NCBI RefSeq assembly: GCF_007741475.1
Contig: NZ_CP036261.1
Location: forward strand, 7,411,805 to 7,475,804
Direction: 5' to 3'
Source of the DNA: Rosistilla ulvae
GTDB taxonomy: Bacteria; Planctomycetota; Planctomycetia; Pirellulales; Pirellulaceae
DNA: 64,000 bases
In this document: in pieces, positions 37,570 to 46,845 of the stretch
How the letters are laid out: every line of letters begins with the position of its first letter
Numbering within the stretch: position 1 is the first letter of the stretch
The notes under the pieces: generated by a model
Told to the model about the DNA's origin: nothing
Seen by the model: the letters and a program-made list of their open reading frames with translations, nothing else
Databases searched by the model: none
Position numbers and translations under genes: made by a program

Positions 37570-38772
37570 TTAACCAATTTCGATGGCATGCCGACCGGGT
37601 GCTTCAACGGATGAGGAACTGGGGGTTCCAAGTTTTTGTTGTGGACGTCGCCGTCGGGTTTCGGCGAACTTGGCCCACTCGGCATCGACCAATTCAGCCA
37701 ATTCCGCCCGAAAACGCTGTGGCCGAAATCCTTCGGCATGACATCGTGTGGCTTGTAGGTCGAATTGATCTTGTTGGCGTTCGAACGCGTCGACGGCGTC
37801 GGCTACGCTTTGGGGAACCTGTTCCTCAAAGAAACACCCCGTCACACCTTCGACCACTGTTTCCAGGCTGCCACCGCGACCGTAAGCGATCACCGGCGTC
37901 GCACAGGCTTGGGCTTCCACCGACGTGATCCCAAAGTCTTCTTCAGCGGCAAACACAAACGCCTTCGCCCCCTGCATCAATTGGCTCATCCGTTCATGTG
38001 GCAGATATCCCATCAGTTCCACATTGGCGGGACAATTCGCTTTGAGCGTCTTGTACATGGGGCCATCGCCTACGACCAATAGTTTGCGCTCGGGCATCAA
38101 CCGGAACGCTTCGACGATCAGATCGACGCGTTTGTAAGGAACCAACCGCGAGGCAGCGATGTAGTAATCTTCTTTATCATAATTGGGCTTGAAGGCGTCG
38201 ACATCGACTGGCGGATAAATCACTTCCGCCTTGCGACCGTAACACTTTTGAATTCGATTCGCGATAAATTGGCTGTTAGCGACAAATGTGTCGACACGGG
38301 TCGCAGAAACGTTATCCCACAATCGCATGTAGTGCAGAATCATCCGCGTCGCCATGCTCCGCAAACCCCAGGTCAGTTTTGATTCACGCAGGTACTGCGA
38401 TTGAAACTCCCAGGCGTATCGGATCGGAGTGTGAACGTAGCTGATGTGTAATTGGTCGGGTCCACAGATTACGCCTTTGGCAACCGCGTGATTCGAAGAC
38501 AAGATCACGTCGTACGCGCTCAAATCCCATTGCTCGACTGCCATCGGCATCAGTGGCAGGTAATGACGCAGGAAACGTCGTAGGAAGGGGAGCTTTTGGA
38601 TAAAACTGGTTGTTGGTTCCTTGCCGCGCAAAAAGCTGCGATCTTCGTCCGACAAGATGTCGGCGACCGCAAACAGATCCGATTCGGGATATTGCAACAA
38701 CATCTGCTCGACCACGCGTTCGGAACCTGCGTAGGTGGTCAGCCATTCGTGGATAAGTGCTACGTTTTTCAT
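37570..38772 (-). CDS. GT4 glycosyltransferase (WbaZ-like)
   Basis: A 400-residue retaining glycosyltransferase with the two-domain GT-B fold. The N-terminal half opens with NVALIHEWLTTYAGSERV and contains SNHAVAKGVICGPDQLHISYVHTPIRYAW, a signature of the WbaZ-like branch that often transfers mannose. The C-terminal half has AASRLVPYKRVDLIVEAF and the EEDFGITSVEAQACATP donor-sugar motif. It extends a lipid-linked polysaccharide repeat unit at the inner membrane. It begins three bases after the second glycosyltransferase stop, in the same operon. The exact sugar cannot be read from sequence. Confidence 0.92.
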   Translation of the reverse strand: MKNVALIHEWLTTYAGSERVVEQMLLQYPESDLFAVADILSDEDRSFLRGKEPTTSFIQKLPFLRRFLRHYLPLMPMAVEQWDLSAYDVILSSNHAVAKGVICGPDQLHISYVHTPIRYAWEFQSQYLRESKLTWGLRSMATRMILHYMRLWDNVSATRVDTFVANSQFIANRIQKCYGRKAEVIYPPVDVDAFKPNYDKEDYYIAASRLVPYKRVDLIVEAFRLMPERKLLVVGDGPMYKTLKANCPANVELMGYLPHERMSQLMQGAKAFVFAAEEDFGITSVEAQACATPVIAYGRGGSLETVVEGVTGCFFEEQVPQSVADAVDAFERQQDQFDLQATRCHAEGFRPQRFRAELAELVDAEWAKFAETRRRRPQQKLGTPSSSSVEAPGRHAIEIG

Positions 38773-38775
38773 GGA

Positions 38776-39837
38776 CTATTCCGCTGTTGCCTCGAGAGAT
38801 TGCACGATCGTTGGTACCGAATGGTGTTCCGCATCGGCAAGCGGTTGTAGAACTCTGCTGACCTTGTCGGCGGTCGCTTCCCAGCTGAAATCACTCGCCC
38901 GCTGCAGTCCCGCTGGAATCAACTCGCGACGCAGCGAGTCGTCTTCCAACGCGCGACGCATCCCGTTGGCGATGCTTTCGGGATCGGTATCGACCAAGAC
39001 CGCCGCATCCCCCGCCACCTCGGGCAACGAGGTCACGTTGCTGCAGACGACGGGCGTCCCACAGGCCATCGATTCGATCACCGGTAAACCGAAGCCTTCG
39101 TATTCCGACGCCAGGACGGTTGCCTCCGCACCGCGATAAGCGGCCGCAAGTTCGTCGTCGGACAATTTCCCTAGAAAGTGCACGCGGTCGGTGATTCCCA
39201 GCTGCCGCATCGTATCGTCGGTTTCCGATGTCGCTTTTCCGGTCAGTGCCAAATCGACATCGGTCGTTGAGCAGATCTGCGCGAACGCTTTCAACAATCC
39301 ACCAACATTCTTATGAGGGCGTTGATTTCCCACATACAACAGGTAGCGGCTGTCGAGTTGTTGTCGAGGTCCATCGGCGGTGAACGCGCTACCAACGCCG
39401 TTGTAAACCACTTCCACCTGCGACGGTTCGATCCCGGCCCAGGCGACGATTTCAGCTTTCGAAAATTCGGAAACGGTGAGAACCTTGTAGGCTCGACGGG
39501 CTGCGGGTCGGATCACATGTTGACAATAGAGTCGTTTGGCCAACGAAGCTTCGGCCGGATAGTTCACGTAGATCAAATCGTGAATCGTAAAAACAAAGGG
39601 TCGATTGGCAAACATCGGCCAGGATAGCGGAACGTTGAATCCCGGTGAAAACAGGGGGGATTTCTTCTTTCGCATCAACCATGCCAGCCGCAGACAATCC
39701 ATAGGACTTGTCGGGCTACCGCCAATCGACGGGCGATTCAAACAGGCGACACGATCGTCCAATTCGGTGGCGAAACGGCCAATCCCCGTGGGGCTGATCC
39801 AACGTGAATCGTAGATAATCTCTTGGCGTGTATTCAT
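38776..39837 (-). CDS. GT4 glycosyltransferase
   Basis: A 353-residue GT-B glycosyltransferase. ATG 39837 is chosen: GAGGAA lies about seven bases upstream and its ATGA overlaps the polymerase stop; the frame itself opens earlier inside that gene. Features are SPTGIGRFATEL at the N-terminus, VFTIHDLIYVNYP, LYVGNQRPHKNVGGLLKAF and the donor motif EYEGFGLPVIESMACGTP. It works with the adjacent GT4 protein to assemble the repeat unit. Acceptor and donor are unknown. Confidence 0.92.
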   Translation of the reverse strand: MNTRQEIIYDSRWISPTGIGRFATELDDRVACLNRPSIGGSPTSPMDCLRLAWLMRKKKSPLFSPGFNVPLSWPMFANRPFVFTIHDLIYVNYPAEASLAKRLYCQHVIRPAARRAYKVLTVSEFSKAEIVAWAGIEPSQVEVVYNGVGSAFTADGPRQQLDSRYLLYVGNQRPHKNVGGLLKAFAQICSTTDVDLALTGKATSETDDTMRQLGITDRVHFLGKLSDDELAAAYRGAEATVLASEYEGFGLPVIESMACGTPVVCSNVTSLPEVAGDAAVLVDTDPESIANGMRRALEDDSLRRELIPAGLQRASDFSWEATADKVSRVLQPLADAEHHSVPTIVQSLEATAE

Positions 39838-41108
39838 GATTCGTTCCTCGGCGCTGACTTGATCTTCGTTGCGACAGCGGCGGCGAGAAGGACCGCTAGG
39901 ATCATGAAAGTGAATGAACCGGCGGCGAAATAATAGGTCCGCCACAATTCAAAAAATCCGTACAGGACGACACATCCAATCAGACACAACAGGTTGTCGG
40001 CACGCCAAAAGTAGCTGCCTACCATGGCCATTAAAAAGCTAGCCCAAGCGATGACGGGAAACGCCCAATAGCCGAGATCACCATACATCTCCACAAAGGC
40101 AGAGTTGGTTGTTAACGTCTCGTCGATATCGACCTCGTGCAGATACCACTGGGTTGCAACACCACCGGAATTGTCGTCGACCTTCATCCCCACGGGATGC
40201 AAAAACGTCGGTGTTATGTATTTGATCACGTACCCAAACGAACCGCGCGATGGCTGGTTGGCCGCGATCCGCGCCACTCCGATACTCGCTTGCACCGGGG
40301 CGCCGACATAACGCTGCACTTCCAAGAAGGTCATCGCGAGGGGGTTTTCCACGCCAAAATGATCGCGGTAGCTGCCAGCGCTGCGGACCCATGTAAAGGC
40401 GACGATACAGACCGCCAACCCCACGCCGGCAATCGTGATCGTGCGCGTTTTAACTCGGGAAAGAGCATCGAATCGGATCGCCAATCCGCCGGCAAAGATC
40501 ACCGTTTGAACGATCAGAATCCTCGCGGAAATCGCCGTCGCGGCCAGCATCAAGCCGAGATTCAAAATGTCTAACCGACTGACTTTCTGTAGGAAGACCA
40601 GCCGGTACAAGGCGTAACCACCAACCAACGACGTGGTGTAACGCAAGGAATACAGATGGTTGTAGTTGGCGTAGAGAGAATCTTTGAGCAGATTGAACTG
40701 TTGTGTCTTAATCAATTCGACCAACGAAGCACCGTTGCGAAGTGCTGCCAGCCAAGCACCCGCGACCCCCAAAAACGCTAAGCACGTCAGCGTTTTGTAG
40801 AAGATCGTGGTGTCGAACGCGTCTTTGGACATCATGTGCATCGGAGGCAGCGCGGTAGCAAAGCGTTGACCGATCGCGGCACAGACACCAATGCAACCAT
40901 ACCAACCGACCAAGATCATCAGGTTCGAGAACGCCAAATCTTCGCGAATTTGATACCCACCCGAACCTTCTGTCGACGGACACAACCACATCAACACACC
41001 GATCGAAAGAAACGGCAGGAAAACCATACTCGGCTGCCAAATCGCCGCCGCGCATTTCGCAACCCATGTGGGTTGATGCGGTTCGATTTGCAGCGTGTCG
41101 GTTGTCAT
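39834..41108 (-). CDS. O-antigen/exopolysaccharide polymerase (Wzy-like membrane protein)
   Basis: A 424-residue integral membrane protein with about ten hydrophobic segments and a large loop with Tyr/Asn-rich LYANYNHLYSLRYTTSLVGGYALYRL in the middle. Wzy polymerases are poorly conserved, so the call rests on topology, size and position between a flippase and glycosyltransferases. The protein would join lipid-linked repeat units on the outer face of the inner membrane, with length set by the Wzz-like protein downstream. It begins 86 bases after the flippase stop and overlaps the next gene by four bases. A ligase-type role is the main alternative. Confidence 0.82.
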   Translation of the reverse strand: MTTDTLQIEPHQPTWVAKCAAAIWQPSMVFLPFLSIGVLMWLCPSTEGSGGYQIREDLAFSNLMILVGWYGCIGVCAAIGQRFATALPPMHMMSKDAFDTTIFYKTLTCLAFLGVAGAWLAALRNGASLVELIKTQQFNLLKDSLYANYNHLYSLRYTTSLVGGYALYRLVFLQKVSRLDILNLGLMLAATAISARILIVQTVIFAGGLAIRFDALSRVKTRTITIAGVGLAVCIVAFTWVRSAGSYRDHFGVENPLAMTFLEVQRYVGAPVQASIGVARIAANQPSRGSFGYVIKYITPTFLHPVGMKVDDNSGGVATQWYLHEVDIDETLTTNSAFVEMYGDLGYWAFPVIAWASFLMAMVGSYFWRADNLLCLIGCVVLYGFFELWRTYYFAAGSFTFMILAVLLAAAVATKIKSAPRNES

Positions 41109-41194
41109 GGAAGTCGGTCGGATCGAAGTTGTCGAAGCGTCTTGTTGAATTGTTTTTTGTGAAAGCTATCCAGTGCATCCTAATTGCGGATCGG

Positions 41195-42733
41195 TTATCT
41201 CACCGCACCCTTGTCCGCTTTACCCCACTTCTGCCTAACAGCGGCCAGCATTTCCCGCCCGGTCCACAAAACCCGAACATCCATCACCGTCCAGACACCA
41301 ACCGACCAACGGGCGAACAGACAAAAGCCGATACATTGCAGCGAGACGATCGAAGACCAAGCGATTGCCAAACCAACGATTCCCCATCGCTCTGTCAGCA
41401 ATACTCCGCTGGCGAACAGCGCTACCGAGGTGAATAGGTTGATCCACAATGCCTTCATGTGCTGGCCCGACATCATCAGTGTCAGCTCCGCCGCGCCCAC
41501 ACACACAAACACGACCTGGCCGAGACACAAAATCCGCAACACCATCGCGCCGCCCGCGTAGTAGGGTCCAAAGATGAAGGCGGCGATATCACCAGGGAAC
41601 ATCATGATCGGGATGCAGACGAGGATCGCAGCACCTGCGGCAAACGTGGCCGCCGAGCGCAAAATTCGTTGTAGATCCTGCAATCGGCCCTGCGCTCTCA
41701 GTTCGGCAATCGATGCGATCACGGTGAGATTCACCAGTTGCATAGGCATCCCGATCAACAACATCAAACGCCGCGCGGCGGCATATAACGCCAACTGTTC
41801 GTGATCGACGATTGCCCCGCCGATCCAAATGTCCGCTTGACCAGTGATGTAAGAAAGACCTTGGGTCAGCATCAGCGGCAGACAGACGATCAACAGCGCC
41901 GACATCGGCATATTGTTGGAAATCTGATCGCCCGGTTCGATCTGGGCCATACGCGCTTTGGCGATTCGATCGACGCTGAAGATCGCCAGCGGAACCATCA
42001 AACAGAGTGAGATCGCACAAAAGATCATCACCTGTTCCAACGACGGAACCATCCACAAAGTGATCCCAATGCTTAACCCGATGAACAAAAGATTGCACAA
42101 CGGGCCGCCAAATTGACCGGTCAAAAGTATCGACAATCGCGAATCGTGAAAGCTCCGCAGCAGGCTGGCGCACAATTGAATCGTCGCCGACCCCAACACA
42201 CTCAACGCCACCAGCGGAGCGAGCATCGCAACATTTTCGATTCCAAAGAGCGGCGCGCCTGCGTAATACAAGAATCCCAGACAGAGCAGGCTGCCGGTAA
42301 CGATCGACGCCGCAGCAACTTGGGCTCCCTGGCGGAGAACCGCTTGAGCGCCCGCAACATCGTTCAGACCGATCCGTTCGGAGACAAACCGAACCAAGGC
42401 TGCGTTGAGGCCAAACATCGCCACAAAGCCAGCAAATGTCAGGATGCTGGCCAACAAGAAGAAGACGCCGACGTCGGCGGGGGGCAGAATCCGAGCCAAA
42501 ACGATGTTGAGCCCGATCGCGGTGCCGATCCCCAACAACCGACCGCCAACCACCCAGAAGCTCTCGCGAAACAGACGCGCCCGCGTTCGATGAAGTCTCG
42601 ATTCAACCGGAGCTTCGACCGACTCGCCTTCCGCTGGCGGTGATTCGTCGACCCGATCGTCCAAAGGGACGATCGCGGCGGTCGGTGATCCCGACTCCGC
42701 AAGCGCTCGATCGTCTCGCTGTTTGTCACTCAT
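41195..42733 (-). CDS. Polysaccharide flippase (Wzx/MOP superfamily)
   Basis: A 512-residue membrane protein with an acidic cytoplasmic N-terminus of about 55 residues and some 12-14 membrane helices. GRLLGIGTAIGLNIVLARILPPADVGVFFLLASI just after the N-tail is the typical first-helix pattern of polysaccharide flippases; VGAAELTLMMSGQHMKALWINL lies near the C-terminus. It should move lipid-linked repeat units across the inner membrane. ATG 42733 is used; a TTG one codon earlier is less likely. It is the first gene of the polysaccharide/NRPS operon, so its upstream region should hold the operon promoter. Confidence 0.92.
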   Translation of the reverse strand: MSDKQRDDRALAESGSPTAAIVPLDDRVDESPPAEGESVEAPVESRLHRTRARLFRESFWVVGGRLLGIGTAIGLNIVLARILPPADVGVFFLLASILTFAGFVAMFGLNAALVRFVSERIGLNDVAGAQAVLRQGAQVAAASIVTGSLLCLGFLYYAGAPLFGIENVAMLAPLVALSVLGSATIQLCASLLRSFHDSRLSILLTGQFGGPLCNLLFIGLSIGITLWMVPSLEQVMIFCAISLCLMVPLAIFSVDRIAKARMAQIEPGDQISNNMPMSALLIVCLPLMLTQGLSYITGQADIWIGGAIVDHEQLALYAAARRLMLLIGMPMQLVNLTVIASIAELRAQGRLQDLQRILRSAATFAAGAAILVCIPIMMFPGDIAAFIFGPYYAGGAMVLRILCLGQVVFVCVGAAELTLMMSGQHMKALWINLFTSVALFASGVLLTERWGIVGLAIAWSSIVSLQCIGFCLFARWSVGVWTVMDVRVLWTGREMLAAVRQKWGKADKGAVR

Positions 42734-43032
42734 CAAACTAAATCGTTCCCCGGCGCGGCACCACCACTCGAACTCGCGGATTTCATCTATCGCTGTCCAT
42801 CTTGCACGCTCGAATTCAATTTGGCCCCATCCACCTCCGATTCGGCTCGATTCGCAATCCCCGAAGGCGACACAAAAAGGAATACCCGCACATTCCCTCC
42901 CTCACGCCCCCCAATTGAATCAGCCCCATGGCTCCGGTCGACCCATGATCGCGCCAACTGAAAAGGCACAATCCCCTTGCGCTAAGATTCATCCAGATCC
43001 CAACATTGGTAGAGAACAAACCTTTGCCGCGA
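42734..43032. other. Intergenic region upstream of the flippase
   Basis: No coding frame is supported. The minus-strand promoter of the polysaccharide/NRPS operon should lie here. The plus strand leads into the structured RNA candidate beginning at 43033. Confidence 0.5.
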
Positions 43033-43201
43033 TGTAGCAAAACCTGGCAACCAAGAGACGTCCCGATAGAAACACCAACACCCACAGGCGCGCGTGATCG
43101 CTTGGCAACGCCGTCGGAGGGGCACTGGGGGAATAGCGATCGGGGTGAGGCTACACAAAGAGAACGTGAAAGCGGAGTGTGTCATTGCACTCCGCTTTTT
43201 T
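43033..43201 (+). ncRNA. Candidate structured RNA with terminator
   Basis: Nested complementary segments suggest a folded RNA on the plus strand: TGTAGC 43033-43038 with GCTACA 43150-43155, CACCC 43079-43083 with GGGTG 43143-43147, and GATCGCT 43096-43102 with AGCGATC 43135-43141. The fold is followed 13 bases later by a strong intrinsic terminator. No protein gene lies on the plus strand here, so the RNA would be free-standing. I do not recognise an Rfam family. The pairings were found by eye and could partly be chance. Confidence 0.45.
43169..43201 (+). terminator. Strong intrinsic terminator, plus strand
   Basis: An 11-bp perfect stem, AAAGCGGAGTG and CACTCCGCTTT, with an 8-base loop runs into a T tract ending at 43201. 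The tract is on the plus strand; read on the minus strand the T run is only three bases. No protein gene precedes it on the plus strand. Confidence 0.8.
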
Positions 43202-43270
43202 GTGCCTAGCGATCGAGTTCGCTCAAGAAGAGTGGAGCGTTTTCTATTTGAAAACCCTCGCTGTCCAAAA

Positions 43271-43299
43271 CGCCAGGTTCCCGCGAACGGGGCCTGGCG
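43271..43299 (-). terminator. Intrinsic terminator of the sulfatase gene
   Basis: CGCCAGG and CCTGGCG pair around a C/G-rich inner stem. On the minus strand the hairpin is followed by TTTT and begins 17 bases after the sulfatase stop codon. Confidence 0.75.
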
Positions 43300-43316
43300 C
43301 TTGGATTGGACTTTGG

Positions 43317-45899
43317 CTACTCGCTGGCCTTGTTGTTCCGCTGGGCCGCTTCCAGCTTGCGGATGTCTGCGGGACTCAAGTTGGGTCGCTGCAGTTTCAA
43401 AGTCAGCTTGTTCAGCTTGCCGGTGAACTCAAATGGCGTTTGGTAGTCCTTGTCGTCGACCGGTGTGCCGGTGTCCGATCCGATATCAAACGTTTCATCC
43501 CATTGCAGAATCAGTGGAATCGTATGGGGAAGCTTGCCGGTGGCGACTTCCTTCCCATCGACTTTGAGGACGCCGGTGCCGCTTTGGCCGATGCCGCTGA
43601 GGTTGTTGTAGGCCAATGTGCCCATCCCCATGCCGTCGTAGGTGAATTCAAACTCCAACACGTGCTTGCCCGGTGCGAGCGCGTCGAGTCCTTCCCAACG
43701 CTGGCGTTTCAGATCGACGAGGTTCCACAGAAAGACCGGCTTGCCTTTGAGTAGGTAGAAGCCGTAGCCGCCGAAGCGTCCGCCCGATGTCAGCAACATC
43801 CCTTCGGCACCCTTTTCGGGCACATCGATATCGGCGGTGATCGAATACGAACAATTGATAAGAACCGGCGAATCACCTTGTGGGACGCCGGTCATCGGTT
43901 GCGTGTAAGTGAACTCGGTCCGTCCGGCGGCGATGTTTGGTCGCGGCGCGACCAACCGGGTCGCGACGGTCGCGTCCAGCGGAAGCACTTGATACTTGCG
44001 AGCTTCCACAAGGAACAACGCCTTCATCTCTTCGAGCTTTTCCGGATTCTCAGCGGCAACGTCGTTGCACTGCGTCCAATCTTTGGTCAGGTCGTAGAGT
44101 TCCCAAGTGACGTTATTGACGGGATCTTGATTGACAGCGCCAACGATTTCCCATGGTGGACGGACGACCTTCGTGCTGGCCATCCAACCCTCATGATAGA
44201 TCGCGTGGTCTCCCATCATTTCGAAGTACTGCGTCTTGTGCGTCGACGGAGCGTTAGCACTCGATTCGTCGAACGTGTAGGCAAAGCTGACGCCTTCGAT
44301 CGGCTTCTGCGGAATGCCATCAACTTCTTCGGGAGCCGCGATGCCAGCGGTTTCAAGAATCGTTGGTACCACATCGATCACGTGGTGGAACTGGTGACGA
44401 ATTCCGCCGGCATCTTTGATCTTTGCTGGCCACGATACACACATCCCCTGGCGAACGCCTCCTAGATGCGAAGCAACCTGCTTGGTCCAACTGTAAGGCG
44501 TGCAGAACGACCACGACCATGGAACGGCCATGTGATTGTAGGTCTGATCCGAACCCCATACGTCGTAGAACTTCTCCAGTTGCAGTTCGACGGGAACTTC
44601 GACGCCGTTAAACGCAGCGACTTCGTTTGGTGTTCCAAGAGGAGTTCCTTCGACGCTGCCGCCATTGTCGCCACTGATGTAGATGATCAGCGTATCATCC
44701 AGTTTGCCCATGTCTTCGACGGCTTGAATGACGCGTCCGATTTCATGGTCGGTGTAGGCCAGGTAGGCGGCATAGACTTCGACTTGGCGAATGAACAGCT
44801 TCTTCTCGTCGGCGGTTAATTCGTCCCACTGCTTCAGCAGATCATTGGGCCACGGCGTCAGTTGGGCATCGGCCGGGATCACTCCCAATTTCTTTTGGTT
44901 GGCGAAAATTGTTTTGCGAAGTTCGTTCCAGCCCTCGTCGAAGAGATGCATGTCGCTGATCTTCTTGATCCACTCGGGCGTCGCGTGGTGAGGTGCATGC
45001 GTGCCGCCAGGAACGTAATAACAGAAGAACGGTTTGCTCGGATCGATCTGATTCAGCTGGTTCAGTTTTTCGATCGCATCGTCCGCTTGCGCGGTCGTCA
45101 GGTTCCACTCGGGATTATCGACATAGGGATAGATAGCCGTTGTTTGACGGTACAGATTCGGTTGCCATTGGCTCGTATCGCCACCGACAAATCCGTAGAA
45201 ATAATCGAATCCCATGCCGATCGGCCACTGATCAAACGGGCCAACTTGGCTCGCTTGGAACGTCGGAACGTTGTGATCCTTGCCGAACCATGAAGTGCTG
45301 TAGCCATTGTCTTTGAGGATTCGGCCGATCGTGGCTTTGTCCTTTTCGATGATGCTGTTGTAGCCGGGGAAGCCGGTCGATTGCTCGGAGATGACGCCGA
45401 ATCCGGCGGAGTGATGGTTGCGGCCGGTGATCAATGCAGCCCGAGTTGGCGAGCAGAGCGATGTCGAATGGAACTGTGTGTAGCGCAGCCCGGCTTTGCC
45501 GATTCGATCCAGTGCGGGCGTTGGGATCACGCCGCCAAAGGTGCTTGGTGCGCCGAATCCGACGTCGTCGGTCATGATCAGTAACACGTTGGGAGCATCT
45601 TTGGGAGGCACGATGGCCGGTGCCCACCAAGCTTTCGACTGAGCAGCGTTTTCGCTAATCTTTCCGCCAAATTTCTCAGCCGGGGCGGGCAGTTGTTTGC
45701 CGTCGATCGTCGTCGTCGCCGCAGGCGAACCAAGATCACCGGTGACTTGCGGGACAAATGCTGAATTGGCGGTTGGGCCGCCGCGACCGGGCGCCGACGA
45801 GGCATCATCCTGAGACCAGCCGAGGCTGGTCATGACCAATGCACCAGCCAACACGGAGAACAGACGCCTAGCGACGGCGCGCATGCAATTCTTTTTCAT
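43317..45899 (-). CDS. Secreted arylsulfatase
   Basis: An 860-residue exported sulfatase of the alkaline-phosphatase superfamily. The signal peptide is LFSVLAGALVMTSLGWS. Metal ligands begin with NVLLIMTDDVGFG (Asp111, Asp112); the formylglycine site is Cys149 in LCSPTRAALITGR, with the full C-x-P-x-R motif. GNNG-type residues (SGDNGGS) and HAPHHATPEW follow. The last 200 residues form a beta-rich extension (about 650-860) outside the usual core. The length and architecture resemble large AtsA-type arylsulfatases. It would release sulfate from exported substrates such as algal polysaccharides. The Cys needs oxidation by a maturase not encoded in this window. AGAGAG upstream of ATG 45899 supports the start; it is a single-gene unit ended by a terminator. 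Confidence 0.94.
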   Translation of the reverse strand: MKKNCMRAVARRLFSVLAGALVMTSLGWSQDDASSAPGRGGPTANSAFVPQVTGDLGSPAATTTIDGKQLPAPAEKFGGKISENAAQSKAWWAPAIVPPKDAPNVLLIMTDDVGFGAPSTFGGVIPTPALDRIGKAGLRYTQFHSTSLCSPTRAALITGRNHHSAGFGVISEQSTGFPGYNSIIEKDKATIGRILKDNGYSTSWFGKDHNVPTFQASQVGPFDQWPIGMGFDYFYGFVGGDTSQWQPNLYRQTTAIYPYVDNPEWNLTTAQADDAIEKLNQLNQIDPSKPFFCYYVPGGTHAPHHATPEWIKKISDMHLFDEGWNELRKTIFANQKKLGVIPADAQLTPWPNDLLKQWDELTADEKKLFIRQVEVYAAYLAYTDHEIGRVIQAVEDMGKLDDTLIIYISGDNGGSVEGTPLGTPNEVAAFNGVEVPVELQLEKFYDVWGSDQTYNHMAVPWSWSFCTPYSWTKQVASHLGGVRQGMCVSWPAKIKDAGGIRHQFHHVIDVVPTILETAGIAAPEEVDGIPQKPIEGVSFAYTFDESSANAPSTHKTQYFEMMGDHAIYHEGWMASTKVVRPPWEIVGAVNQDPVNNVTWELYDLTKDWTQCNDVAAENPEKLEEMKALFLVEARKYQVLPLDATVATRLVAPRPNIAAGRTEFTYTQPMTGVPQGDSPVLINCSYSITADIDVPEKGAEGMLLTSGGRFGGYGFYLLKGKPVFLWNLVDLKRQRWEGLDALAPGKHVLEFEFTYDGMGMGTLAYNNLSGIGQSGTGVLKVDGKEVATGKLPHTIPLILQWDETFDIGSDTGTPVDDKDYQTPFEFTGKLNKLTLKLQRPNLSPADIRKLEAAQRNNKASE

Positions 45900-46123
45900 G
45901 ATGAGATCTCTCTACTGGAATAGGTGACTCGAATCCGGCCAAATTGTAGACGACGAGCTGACGCAAACGCCAAGATTCTCCGTATCTTTATAGAGATATA
46001 TCCGAACCTTGGTTGTACCTTCTGTGGAGATCGAAGGTCGCTGGAATCCCAGTCGGATTGGTGGAGTGGATCGAAGCGAATCAGCCCCAAACGAGCGCTG
46101 CCGCCCGAGTTGAGAGAGCTCGA

Positions 46124-46759
46124 TCAATCCTCAGCCAGCTCCGGAAAAACCTCTTCGTCGAGGTTCATTCGTTTAACGAGGGTACGAACTCGTAGTAGAA
46201 AGTCGCTCTTGTAGTTGGCGACTTGTTGTTCGGTGAGATTCAATTCCTCGGCGACTTGTTTGTTGCCGACGCCGCGGACGAACAGCAGTTCCAGACATCG
46301 CAGCTTCTTCCAATCGCCGCGTTGTTTCCAATGTTGGACCTGGGATGCCAGAGCATCCCGAACCGCAGTCTCCTCTAGATTCCGCCGCTCACCGCTGCGG
46401 GCGATCGAGCTGGCCGGACGGGCGGTCCCGGCGAGATCCCACGATCCCTGCGATCCGGTGGCGGAGAAGGAGATCGCCGGTCGACGCCCCTCGCGACGCA
46501 AGTGATCTGTCAATTTGTAGGCGCAGATCGAAAACAGATAACTCTCCAACGGCCGCGCCCCGTCGTAGTTCGGCAGGCTGGTCAGGAAGCCGATAAACGC
46601 TTCCTGCACGATGTCTTCGCTGGCCGCCCGGTTCCGAATCCGACTCTCCGCAAACGCCAACAACCGCCCTTCGTAGCGATCGATCAGATCCTCCCACGCC
46701 CGCTGGTCTCCCTCGCGAATGCGATCGACGAGCAGCGAATTGGCTTGGGTTTCAGACAT
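46124..46759 (-). CDS. ECF-type RNA polymerase sigma factor
   Basis: A 211-residue sigma-70 family factor with only regions 2 and 4. Region 2 is at about 15-95 (LIDRYEGRLLAFAESRIRNR, EDIVQEAFIGFL, YLFSICAYKLTDHLRREGRRP) and region 4 at about 140-195 (LRCLELLFVRGVGNKQVAEELNLTEQQVANY). ATG 46759 is used; the frame opens two codons earlier at TTG. It directs polymerase to a regulon that cannot be read from this window. No anti-sigma gene adjoins it. It lies 86 bases after the K/E/P-rich membrane protein and could be the last gene of the kinase operon, in line with kinase-linked ECF factors known from planctomycetes. Confidence 0.9.
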   Translation of the reverse strand: MSETQANSLLVDRIREGDQRAWEDLIDRYEGRLLAFAESRIRNRAASEDIVQEAFIGFLTSLPNYDGARPLESYLFSICAYKLTDHLRREGRRPAISFSATGSQGSWDLAGTARPASSIARSGERRNLEETAVRDALASQVQHWKQRGDWKKLRCLELLFVRGVGNKQVAEELNLTEQQVANYKSDFLLRVRTLVKRMNLDEEVFPELAED

Positions 46760-46845
46760 CGTCAAATTTGGATTTTAGGATCGATAGAAGATTAGTAGGG
46801 CGTTACTGCAAGCCGTTCGACAAACACGATGCTTTGTGACAATGG

